DNA of 64,000 nucleotides. Origin: Segetibacter sp. (GTDB taxonomy: Bacteria > Bacteroidota > Bacteroidia > Chitinophagales > Chitinophagaceae). Positions 52,035 to 60,244 of the stretch are shown one piece after another; position 1 is the first letter of the stretch; every line of letters begins with the position of its first letter. The stretch spans positions 35,863 to 99,862 of the forward strand of contig NZ_JAOQAH010000090.1 of assembly GCF_025963695.1 (NCBI RefSeq). Reading direction: 5' to 3'. The notes beneath the pieces were generated by a model. It did no database searches. It worked only from the letters and a program-made list of their open reading frames with translations, and was not told where the DNA came from. Made by a program: the position numbers and the translations under genes.

Positions 52035-55000
52035 TTATAACTCCACGTTCAAACTCACACCAAAATAACGAAGCAATGGCAAAGCTGTTGATTCAAGGCC
52101 GAGCGAAGAGTTGTTTACATTGAAAGCAGATGCTTCAGGAGCAAAACCTTCCGTTTTTCGCTGAAGGTAAAAAAGGTTACGTCCGTAGAAACCGGCACGA
52201 ATACCTTTGAAAGGTGTATGACCTACAAGCTTTGCAGGAAGTTGATAGTTTAGGGTAAATTCCCGGAAAATAACATAACTGGCATCATTCAACATCTCTT
52301 CCGGAATAACATTGTCCTTGTCAGGAGCCACAACATTCCAGTAGTCTTGCGCCTTCACTTGTTTTGTATTTGCCTGCCCTGTTCCTTTCCATATGCCATC
52401 TGCACCCTTTGAAGCTACTACACCATCTGCCACATAAGTACCGTCGCGGCCGGGTAATGTTTTTTTAATTGTTCCATACACCAGCTCTTCCCGTAGGCTT
52501 TGCGAATAAATCTTACCTCCCTGGCTTACATCTATCAACCCCGACAGCGTAATTCCCTTATATCGAAAACTGTTATTAAATCCTCCAATCCAGTCGGGAA
52601 GCGCGTTTCCAAGTGGGTAAAGAAGTTTGCCATTTGATTTTAAAGGAAGGCCAGTGGCTGGGTCAATCAGCCGGTTACCATTCTCATCGCGCAGCCATTG
52701 AAAACCGTTTCCTACGATTGTGCCAAATGGCTTTCCTGGTTCTGCAACTACATTTACGCCCCTGTCAGTTCCAAGCACGTATGTATCCACGCCTTCAGCA
52801 AGTGCAACAACCACGTTCCGGTTTTTTGAGAAGTTTACAGTTGCATCCCATCTAAAGCCAGAGGCAGTTTTTATTGGTGTACCGTTTAACGTCAGTTCCA
52901 CACCATGGTTGCGAATTTCTCCTGCGTTGATACGCCTTGAACCGAAAGTGCTTGAAGGAGGCAGCGGTACATCAAGAATTTGATTTTTGGTACTGGCATC
53001 ATAATATGAAAAGGCTAGACCTGCTCGGTTTTTAAAGAATCTTGCTTCCACGCCAACTTCGGTCGAAGTTGTCAGCTCGTTTTTTAAATTAGGATCGGGA
53101 ATGGTGGAAGAAAAGGCTGCTAATGGAACTCCCCCATGCGCATTCTGATCCAACGAATAGGTTCCTGTTAATTGGTATGGAGAACCCGAACTTCCTGCCT
53201 GCGCAACCGACCCCCTGACTTTTAGAAAACTCAATGCATCACTTTGAATCTTAAATGCATCTGTAATAACATAACTGGCACTAACCGCAGGATAGAAAAA
53301 AGAATTATTTGCGGGCGAAAGCGTAGAAGACCAGTCATTTCTTGCCGAAAAATCAAGGAATAAATATTCTTTGTAACCAACCTGACCTGAAAGATATACT
53401 GAGTTAATCGACGACTGGCTAAGCCCAAAAACATAAGAATTGGTGAGCGTATTATTCACCGCGTATAAATTCGGCACAATAAATTCGTTACCGGTATTAC
53501 CTGTTGTTCGTGCATAGAATTTTTGATGGTTAGCTCCAAGGTTTAATGCGAAAGAAACATTGCCAGGTAGTTTAGGAGAAAGAGACAGAAGTACATCACT
53601 GTTATCCTCACGCACACGTGTAACCTGTTCGCTTATGTCACCATTTCTGTTGGCACTTTGATAAGTACCTTTTTCCCTATACCGAAAACGCTGGTCTGTA
53701 TAAAAATCGGTTCCCGTTTTAGCTGTCAGTTTAATCCAGTCATTAAACTGGTAGCTTAGCCGTACCATGCCTAAGATGCGTTGGCGGTCATCCGAATTAT
53801 AGGTGTGATCCCTTGTCCAGGCGGGATTAGCGGTAGATGAATTGGTTGCATATGTTTTCTCCATTCCTATAAACGGAACTGTTCCGTAACCCAACTGTTT
53901 ACTAATGTCGGCAGCAGTCCAGGCAGAATTTGCAAGAATGCTCATAGGTATACTGCGCGGTTGGCTGATAAATATGTAAGCAGGGTTATCGCTCGCATCA
54001 GAAACGGTAGGCCGGTTTGCCCCCTTCTGATCAATGTAATTCACCTTTACATCCAACTCCATCTTTGTCGTCAATTTGGCAACTGTTCTAAGGTTTATAT
54101 TGTTACGGTTCAAGGTATTTCCCGGAGTATAACCATTGATATTTGTATTCCCGTAAGACAACCGGTAGTTTATATTTTCACTTCCACCCTCCAAACTCAG
54201 GTTGTTCATCAACTGCCTTTCAGTTTTAAAATAAGCCTGGAAAGTATTGGGTTGCGGCGTAAAGTTTAAAACATTTCCCCACTGGTCTTCATATTGCTGA
54301 CCTTGCATTTTAGCACCCCAGCTTGACCTGGTAAACCTGTCGCGGCCTCCACTTGTTTTTGGCATACCCTGAATGTTTGCCGCTTGTGCTGCAGCCCACG
54401 TGTAAATTTTGCCGTCGGTTCCCCTGAAATTAGTAAAGGTGCCATCCAGTCCCTGCCCGTATTCATCCTGGAAGTCTGGCAAAACAAGCGCTTTCCCTAA
54501 AGAATAATCCACCCCGTATTTTATGCCAATGCCTTTACGCGATTTACCTGATTTTGTGGTAATCAAAACAACACCATTGCTTCCCCGTTGGCCATATAGT
54601 GCAGCCGCGTTTGGCCCCTTCAATACAGATATAGACTCTACATCTTCCGGATTAATATTCGAAATCCCGTCTCCATAGTCTATACCTCCACTGCTTCCCG
54701 GCGAATTTAGATTGCTGTTATCCATCGGAATTCCATCTATCACATACAGGGGCTGACTATTGCCAACCAACGAGTTTGTTCCCCTGATTACCACCCGCGA
54801 AGAACCTCCGGCACCATTAGCAGATCTTGTAACCTGTACACCAGCCATTTTTCCAGCCAGTGCATTAGCAAGGTTTGCTTCCTTGGCAGTTGATACTGCT
54901 TCACCTCCGATTTCCTGTACAGAATATCCCAACGCTTTTTTATCGCGTTTTATACCCAATGCTGTAACCACTACTTCATTGTAATTCACCGTACCAGGTT

Positions 55001-55301
55001 CAAGGGTTACGTTTATTACCGATTGGTTACCCACAACTACTTCCTTTGCAGCGTATCCTACAAATGAGAATATAAGTGTTGATTGAGGAGCTGCAGCAAT
55101 TTCAAATTTACCTGCCCCGTCTGTTGAACCACCGCGATTGGTACCTTTTACAAGTACACTAACACCATTAAGCGCTTCGCTATTGGCACCGGTAACAGTT
55201 CCACGTACAGTTTGTTGAGCATAAGTCAAATTCGCGAGGAAACAAAGCAGAAAAACCGATCCTGCCATTCGTAGAAAAAAGGAATAGTAGATCTTTTGCA
55301 T
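52035..55301 (-). CDS. SusC/RagA-family TonB-linked outer-membrane protein
   Basis: 1088 residues. Order: signal peptide (about 1-28), carboxypeptidase-regulatory-like domain ('VRGTVTGANSEALNGVSVLVKGTNRGGSTDGAGKFEIAA'), TonB box-like segment, plug ('EVVVTALGIKRDKKALGYSVQEIGG', 'ALAGKMAGVQVTRSANGAGGSSRVVIRGTNSLVGNSQPLYVIDGIPMDN', 'VESISVLKGPNAAALYGQRGSNGVVLITTKSG') and a 22-strand barrel to the C-terminus. It works with the SusD partner as a gated TonB-dependent importer. No regulator or catabolic gene is adjacent. Confidence 0.94.
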   Translation of the reverse strand: MQKIYYSFFLRMAGSVFLLCFLANLTYAQQTVRGTVTGANSEALNGVSVLVKGTNRGGSTDGAGKFEIAAAPQSTLIFSFVGYAAKEVVVGNQSVINVTLEPGTVNYNEVVVTALGIKRDKKALGYSVQEIGGEAVSTAKEANLANALAGKMAGVQVTRSANGAGGSSRVVIRGTNSLVGNSQPLYVIDGIPMDNSNLNSPGSSGGIDYGDGISNINPEDVESISVLKGPNAAALYGQRGSNGVVLITTKSGKSRKGIGIKYGVDYSLGKALVLPDFQDEYGQGLDGTFTNFRGTDGKIYTWAAAQAANIQGMPKTSGGRDRFTRSSWGAKMQGQQYEDQWGNVLNFTPQPNTFQAYFKTERQLMNNLSLEGGSENINYRLSYGNTNINGYTPGNTLNRNNINLRTVAKLTTKMELDVKVNYIDQKGANRPTVSDASDNPAYIFISQPRSIPMSILANSAWTAADISKQLGYGTVPFIGMEKTYATNSSTANPAWTRDHTYNSDDRQRILGMVRLSYQFNDWIKLTAKTGTDFYTDQRFRYREKGTYQSANRNGDISEQVTRVREDNSDVLLSLSPKLPGNVSFALNLGANHQKFYARTTGNTGNEFIVPNLYAVNNTLTNSYVFGLSQSSINSVYLSGQVGYKEYLFLDFSARNDWSSTLSPANNSFFYPAVSASYVITDAFKIQSDALSFLKVRGSVAQAGSSGSPYQLTGTYSLDQNAHGGVPLAAFSSTIPDPNLKNELTTSTEVGVEARFFKNRAGLAFSYYDASTKNQILDVPLPPSSTFGSRRINAGEIRNHGVELTLNGTPIKTASGFRWDATVNFSKNRNVVVALAEGVDTYVLGTDRGVNVVAEPGKPFGTIVGNGFQWLRDENGNRLIDPATGLPLKSNGKLLYPLGNALPDWIGGFNNSFRYKGITLSGLIDVSQGGKIYSQSLREELVYGTIKKTLPGRDGTYVADGVVASKGADGIWKGTGQANTKQVKAQDYWNVVAPDKDNVIPEEMLNDASYVIFREFTLNYQLPAKLVGHTPFKGIRAGFYGRNLFYLQRKTEGFAPEASAFNVNNSSLGLESTALPLLRYFGVSLNVEL

Positions 55302-55520
55302 AAGGTATAGTTTGGTTAAAAATAATCCGGTAATTTAATACAAATACAGATATCGGTATGAATAATCCCCCCGGCCGATACTTTTCAGCTACTTCTTACA
55401 GCAACAAAAACGGATACAACTCGGTGCGACAGTTTCAGCGGGTTGAACCTTGTGAAAGTCATTTACCGAAACAGTTTTAGCTGCTCTTTTTGTACCCGCA
55501 TTTGTTATTAATGATGCTTT

Positions 55521-55541
55521 GGTTGCGTCGCACTCTTGTAC
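55521..55541 (-). repeat. short interspersed repeat, copy 9 (CpG-rich); 55302-55707 gap
   Basis: GGTTGCGTCGCACTCTTGTAC followed by TTTTG. It is the only recognised element in the 406-nt gap between susC and the DUF4062 gene. A pyrimidine-rich stretch near 55675-55690 (TTTTTTTCTACTTTG) may contain a promoter -7 box for the latter. Confidence 0.6.
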
Positions 55542-55707
55542 TTTTGTAGTTGCTTCGGCAAATTACCACGTAGCTCCCAACCAAGCCAGCAAGACGAATA
55601 ACCTGTCGATACTACTACCTGCTTTGTAATTTTTAGTGCTTTCCATATTTGTAGCCCAACCAAACACTATCAGTATTTTTTTCTACTTTGGAGTAGCTAA
55701 CGATTAA

Positions 55708-56727
55708 ATGCTGCTTATGAAAAAATTTACTGTCTTCGTTGCTTCTCCTTCGGATGTAAAAAAAGAGAGGGATTTACTTAAGAATGTAATTGAAGAAGTT
55801 AATTTAACGCATGGTGCCGCCCTAGGTTACGAACTCGAATTATGGAGATACGAAGAAAATGCTTTCCCCTCTGCTGAAAAGCCACAAGACCTTATCAACT
55901 CTATTGCAAAACCATATCAAATATTTATTGGAATTATGTGGAAGCGTTTTGGTACGCCGACATCGACAGCGGGTTCAGGTACAGTAGAAGAATATAACAT
56001 AGCTTTTGAGGCGTGGCGAAGAAACGAAGTGTTGGACATTATGTTTTATTTCTGCAAAAAACCTTTTTTTCCCGAAAGCGTAGAGGCAACAGAGCAGATG
56101 AGTAAAGTGTTGACATTCAAAAATGAGTTAAACGGAAAATCTTTGGTGTGGGACTATACTAATCCTGGTGATTTTGAGGAGAAAATCCGAAAGCACTTAT
56201 GTTTGAAAATGACCCACGAAATTCAAAAGCAGGGAAAAGACAACCAGTCAAAAGCGTTGCCGGATGAAAATATAATTCACCTATTTAGGTCTGTCTGGCC
56301 CAAAATGGAGCCGGCACTACAAGCCTTCCTCAGCGGGTCGTACAACGAAAATCGGATGAAAGGAGATGGAGGCATTAAAACAAAAGACCTTTTCGCTGCT
56401 ATGGTCACCCACCCTACTTCTGATTTGCAAGCGGTTATAAAACACATTCCCGAAAACGCTTTGCCAGAACCTATGAAAGGAAAAATGGTTGATGAGCATT
56501 ACATTTTAAGCGAAAATCCATGGCTTTCACATTGTATCTCTGCTTCCATAGAAAGGTTAAGTAACGTTTTATTGCCCGGCCGGAAACTAACTGCAATAGA
56601 TGTGTTTATAGACATTGCCCGTAACGGATCAGGTGAATCTGTGAGGCTTTTACGAGAAAATAATATCAACCCAGACACTATTGAAAGTATTTTGATAAAG
56701 GAGAATTTAAACGTGTTACAAGGTTAG
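55708..56727 (+). CDS. DUF4062 domain protein with a C-terminal Clp-N-like region
   Basis: 339 residues, cytoplasmic. Residues about 5-170 form a DUF4062 domain: 'KKFTVFVASPSDVKKERDLLKNVIEEVN', 'ELELWRYEENAFPS', 'IFIGIMWKRFGTPTSTAGSGTVEEYNIAFEA' and 'DIMFYFCKKPFF'. This domain belongs to the TIR/nucleoside-deoxyribosyltransferase-like group used in stress and phage-defence signalling. Residues about 190-335 are helical and look like a Clp N-terminal-type double repeat: 'RSVWPKMEPALQAFLSGSYNENRMKGDGGIKTKDLFAAMVTHPTSD' and 'ISASIERLSNVLLPGRKLTAIDVFIDIARNGSGESVRLLRENNI'. That assignment is mine by pattern. Starts: ATG 55708 or, as good, ATG 55717. No nuclease or ATPase partner is adjacent. Confidence 0.7.
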   Translation: MLLMKKFTVFVASPSDVKKERDLLKNVIEEVNLTHGAALGYELELWRYEENAFPSAEKPQDLINSIAKPYQIFIGIMWKRFGTPTSTAGSGTVEEYNIAFEAWRRNEVLDIMFYFCKKPFFPESVEATEQMSKVLTFKNELNGKSLVWDYTNPGDFEEKIRKHLCLKMTHEIQKQGKDNQSKALPDENIIHLFRSVWPKMEPALQAFLSGSYNENRMKGDGGIKTKDLFAAMVTHPTSDLQAVIKHIPENALPEPMKGKMVDEHYILSENPWLSHCISASIERLSNVLLPGRKLTAIDVFIDIARNGSGESVRLLRENNINPDTIESILIKENLNVLQG

Positions 56728-57005
56728 TCAGCGTTTGAATGTAAGGGGCGTTTGTTTTAAAACTCCCTAATTCCGCTACGAACTACAAAAAGGTTCTTTT
56801 TAAAATCTGGGTAAACCAGTGGAAGTAATCTCCTGCTAAATTTCAGATTCTAAATGTCACGAACGCACAGTAAAATCAATAATATTTCAGGTCAAAAAAG
56901 TGATAATTTCTAAGATCTCGACACGCCCAAGAGAAAAATGCTTTAAAATACAGCCATATGAACGCATCGCTCCAACTTATAACCTTATCAAAACTAAAAT
57001 CCTCA

Positions 57006-58655
57006 ATGAAAGGTGTGCTTTTGTGGTTCTCCTTATTGTCCGGCGGAATGGTGGCGCTAGGGCAATCGGAAAGCCCGAAAGATAAGGTAATCATAACTTC
57101 CCTCGATCAGAAAACCCAGGTACGCACCAATGAAAAGGGGGAGCTACAGGTGAATGTCGCCCAAAAGGATGTTCGCACGTACAAGAGTCGCGGATGGGTT
57201 CGCTACAGTGACTTTGGCGCCCGTGGCGACGGCAAGACCGATGATATCGACGCTATTGCCGGAAGTCATGCATTCGCCAATCAGTATGGTTTGCTGGTAA
57301 AAGCAGACGAGGGCGCTAGCTACTACATTGGTGGTAAGGAGCGCACAGCAGTCATTCGTACCAATACCGATTTTGGAACGGCGGCCTTCATCATTGATGA
57401 TACCGAAGTGCAAAACCGTAATGCCCCCGTTTTCCTCGTCAGTTCAAGTCTGCAGCCGTTTGAGTTGAAAGGAATATCGACACTTAAACGCAACCAGGAA
57501 AAAATCGACGCATCCTTGCCTGGGCCCTGTCTCATCACCGTCACCAACTCGCACGTGAGGCGCTACATACGGTTTGGTTTGAACCAAAACAATGGCGCGG
57601 CCCAGACAGATATTTTTATGGTGGATAAAAGGGGAAAGGTGGATATGAACGCTCCCATCATTTGGGACTTCGGCCAAATCACGAATATAAGTGCGCTTCC
57701 CATCGACGAAAAGCCACTGACTATCAAAGGCGGACGGTTTACTACCATCGCCAACAAGGCAGAGTCAAAGTATACCTATTATAGCAGGAACATCGCAATC
57801 AAACGATCCAACGTTGTTATTGACGGGCTCGAACACCGCATTACAGGCGAAGGAGACCAGGGTGCACCCTACGGCGGCTTCCTCAATATTGGGGACTGCG
57901 CCTATGTAACCGTTCGGAACACTATCCTCACCGGCCACAAAACTTACAGTACCATTGGTGCAGCAGGAAAACCGGTCACCATGGGCACTTACGACATTTC
58001 CGCCAACCGCGCCCTGAATGTATCCTTCATCAACTGCAGCCAGACCAACGATATTAACGACCGCATGTATTGGGGTATCCTCGGGTCGAACTACTGTAAG
58101 AATATGCTGTATGATAGTTGCGTCTTTTCACGGTTTGACGCTCACATGGGAGTTGCCAATGCTACCATCCGCAACTCGACACTTGGACACATGGGCATCA
58201 ACGCCATTGGCAGCGGTACATTAACCGTCGAGAACAGTATTATCCGCGGCAATACCCTCGTTAACCTTCGCTCTGACTATGGCAGTACCTGGCAGGGTAC
58301 TTTTGTAATCCGCAACTGCAAATTCATACCTGCAGGTGGCAGACCCTCTACTGCTTCCCTCATCGGTGGATCTTATTCCGGTCAACATAATTTTGGTTAT
58401 ACCGCGTACATGCCGGAACGTATCATTATCGAAAATCTTGAAATAGACGACTCCAACCATCCCGAGAATTACAAGGGGCCTGCTATATTCTCCAATTTCA
58501 ATCCTGATATGACAGATGATTCCTACAAGGAGCAGTTCCCTTATGTTATAACCAAAGAAGTCACAATCAGGAACGTGACCACGGCCAGTGGCAAGCCGCT
58601 ACGCATCAGCGATAATGCATTTATGTTTAGGAATGTAAAAGTGAATGTAAAATGA
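57006..58655 (+). CDS. secreted right-handed beta-helix (pectate-lyase superfamily-like) protein
   Basis: 549 residues from ATG 57006 with signal peptide MKGVLLWFSLLSGGMVALGQ (an ATG at 56958 would add 16). 'RYSDFGARGDGKTDDIDAI' is the classic N-terminal start of pectate lyase/GH28-type beta-helix proteins. Then rungs rich in 'N' and 'I' follow: 'VIDGLEHRITGEG', 'VTVRNTILTGHKTY', 'LTVENSIIRGNTLVNL', 'FVIRNCKFIPAG'. No catalytic Asp/Asp/His set can be assigned, so lyase or hydrolase activity is open. Two sampled 60-nt lines are 32/60 and 38/60 G+C against 24-25/60 in the gene before it, hinting at recent acquisition. Flanked by AT-rich gaps with no partner. Confidence 0.75.
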   Translation: MKGVLLWFSLLSGGMVALGQSESPKDKVIITSLDQKTQVRTNEKGELQVNVAQKDVRTYKSRGWVRYSDFGARGDGKTDDIDAIAGSHAFANQYGLLVKADEGASYYIGGKERTAVIRTNTDFGTAAFIIDDTEVQNRNAPVFLVSSSLQPFELKGISTLKRNQEKIDASLPGPCLITVTNSHVRRYIRFGLNQNNGAAQTDIFMVDKRGKVDMNAPIIWDFGQITNISALPIDEKPLTIKGGRFTTIANKAESKYTYYSRNIAIKRSNVVIDGLEHRITGEGDQGAPYGGFLNIGDCAYVTVRNTILTGHKTYSTIGAAGKPVTMGTYDISANRALNVSFINCSQTNDINDRMYWGILGSNYCKNMLYDSCVFSRFDAHMGVANATIRNSTLGHMGINAIGSGTLTVENSIIRGNTLVNLRSDYGSTWQGTFVIRNCKFIPAGGRPSTASLIGGSYSGQHNFGYTAYMPERIIIENLEIDDSNHPENYKGPAIFSNFNPDMTDDSYKEQFPYVITKEVTIRNVTTASGKPLRISDNAFMFRNVKVNVK

Positions 58656-59162
58656 GGCGATGGAAGGAGTGCCACTTATCTTTTGCAAACTGTTTTGTTA
58701 CAATACGTCCATTAACTGCAAAGTTTATAAAGGAAGTTATCAATAACGTCGTCATAGTCGGTTTCCTCCAATAACCCTCCCGGCACAACCTCTTCTTTGT
58801 TCTCATTGTATAATACCCGGCTTTTCTATTTTACATTGTTCCTAAAATGCCTTTACCAGTTCTCATTGTTCCTCATTCCAAACCTGTACAACAATAGTTT
58901 CCATGATCGGTATTTGTACAATTTACCAGGACAATTGAAGAGAAAAATAGTAAATAAGGGAGCCGGCAGCAGTCAATACACTCACCTATCGTAATCTACG
59001 CTCTGGCTAATCCACTAGTGCTGTCATTAGTCTTGTCAGCCGCTACACTGCTGTTATTGGGCAACTCTTTTTTATTCGTTGAATAGCCAAACGATAAAGC
59101 AGGATAGGAAAACATAAACTAATGTCCGTTACCAAAGTCTTCTTAAAAAACATAATACGCTT
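58656..59162. other. intergenic stretch with no supported gene
   Basis: 507 nt, AT-rich. GTTCTCATTG occurs twice (near 58799 and 58859). I see no hairpin, RNA gene or open frame worth reporting. The stretch separates the GC-rich beta-helix gene from the next operon. Confidence 0.35.
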
Positions 59163-60239
59163 TTACCAACGCACTTCAATCACTTCAGCATTTTCCCAAC
59201 CAGGCGGAGGGGGATTTTGTTGGGACGGCTCGGGGGGATAAATCAAAGCATCTGGAAAAGCTTCGAAACAAATTTTGGGGCCGCGAGGAATGAAAACGGC
59301 GGCAGTTTGATCGAGCATGAATTGGGTGATACTGAAAGGAATAAGAATTGCCCTTTTATGGGTGACGCCAGCCGCCGAAAAATAACCTAGCGCAAAATCA
59401 TTGGGATCAGCAACATTGTAAACGTTTCCTTTTATAGAAGCCGGCAAGGGATCCAAAATATTGCCGGTGCGGTTCTGCTGTTCGTTGAGCCTTTGCAAAA
59501 ACTGGAAAGCTTCACGGGTAGTAGAAAGCTGGCCGATGTCGATATAATGCCTGCCAAACCAATATATTGGTGAAACGCCTATAAACTGCCCCCTGATTTT
59601 GTTTCCATTTATTGCCGCATCTGACAGAATGGTGAGGTTGTTATGAGTAACTTTTTGAAAACAATATTCGTATTGGATGCACCCAATCCCACAGCTTATT
59701 CCATTTGTTTTTCTGGGTGCCCAGGCGTAAAACAGCCATTGATAATAATTCTCCTGGTTTGCAGCATCATCAACACCAGCATACACATTAATGCCCGAAG
59801 GAGTAAAGAAATTAAATCCGGTGCTGATATTAGTTATTGGCACGGCGGCTGCTATCTTTTCAGGAACAGAAGTATAAGCTTTCCCATTTTTCAACGTGAC
59901 CGTTACCCTGTAGCTTCTGCCAACTGTACCGATGTAGGAGGGATCGGTTGTTTCATAAATGCCGTCACCTTTATGTACAAGTGAAACCTCATTTCCAAGA
60001 TGGTCGCTTATAGCTACGTTTGCTTGTTTCTCGAGGAACTCATCCGGTATTACATTGCCTCGTGTAAAGGGGCCTGAATAAGACAATCTTACTGTATAAG
60101 GAACCGTGTCGGTGGTTATAGATCCTTCGATCACAAGTACCGGCTTTTGGTTTCTTGTTTCTACATCAATCTGTTTAATACATCCCGTGCATACAAGCAA
60201 GACAGCGAGTGTAAATAGTATAGTCCATCTTGAAAGCAT
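59163..60239 (-). CDS. DUF4249 family lipoprotein
   Basis: 358 residues, lipobox at Cys20 (MLSRWTILFTLAVLLVCTGC). The start 'QIDVETRNQKPVLVIEGSITTDTVPYTVRLSYSGPFTRGN' and the interior Ig-like strands ('NVAISDHLGNEVSLVHKGDGIYETT', 'GRSYRVTVTLKNGKAYTS') are typical of DUF4249. The family is nearly always next to a TonB receptor and is presumed to act as its surface partner. Here the receptor gene lies 5 nt upstream on the same strand. Probable iron-, cobalamin- or nutrient-uptake accessory; the ligand is unknown. Confidence 0.87.
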   Translation of the reverse strand: MLSRWTILFTLAVLLVCTGCIKQIDVETRNQKPVLVIEGSITTDTVPYTVRLSYSGPFTRGNVIPDEFLEKQANVAISDHLGNEVSLVHKGDGIYETTDPSYIGTVGRSYRVTVTLKNGKAYTSVPEKIAAAVPITNISTGFNFFTPSGINVYAGVDDAANQENYYQWLFYAWAPRKTNGISCGIGCIQYEYCFQKVTHNNLTILSDAAINGNKIRGQFIGVSPIYWFGRHYIDIGQLSTTREAFQFLQRLNEQQNRTGNILDPLPASIKGNVYNVADPNDFALGYFSAAGVTHKRAILIPFSITQFMLDQTAAVFIPRGPKICFEAFPDALIYPPEPSQQNPPPPGWENAEVIEVRW

Positions 60240-60244
60240 GTGCG

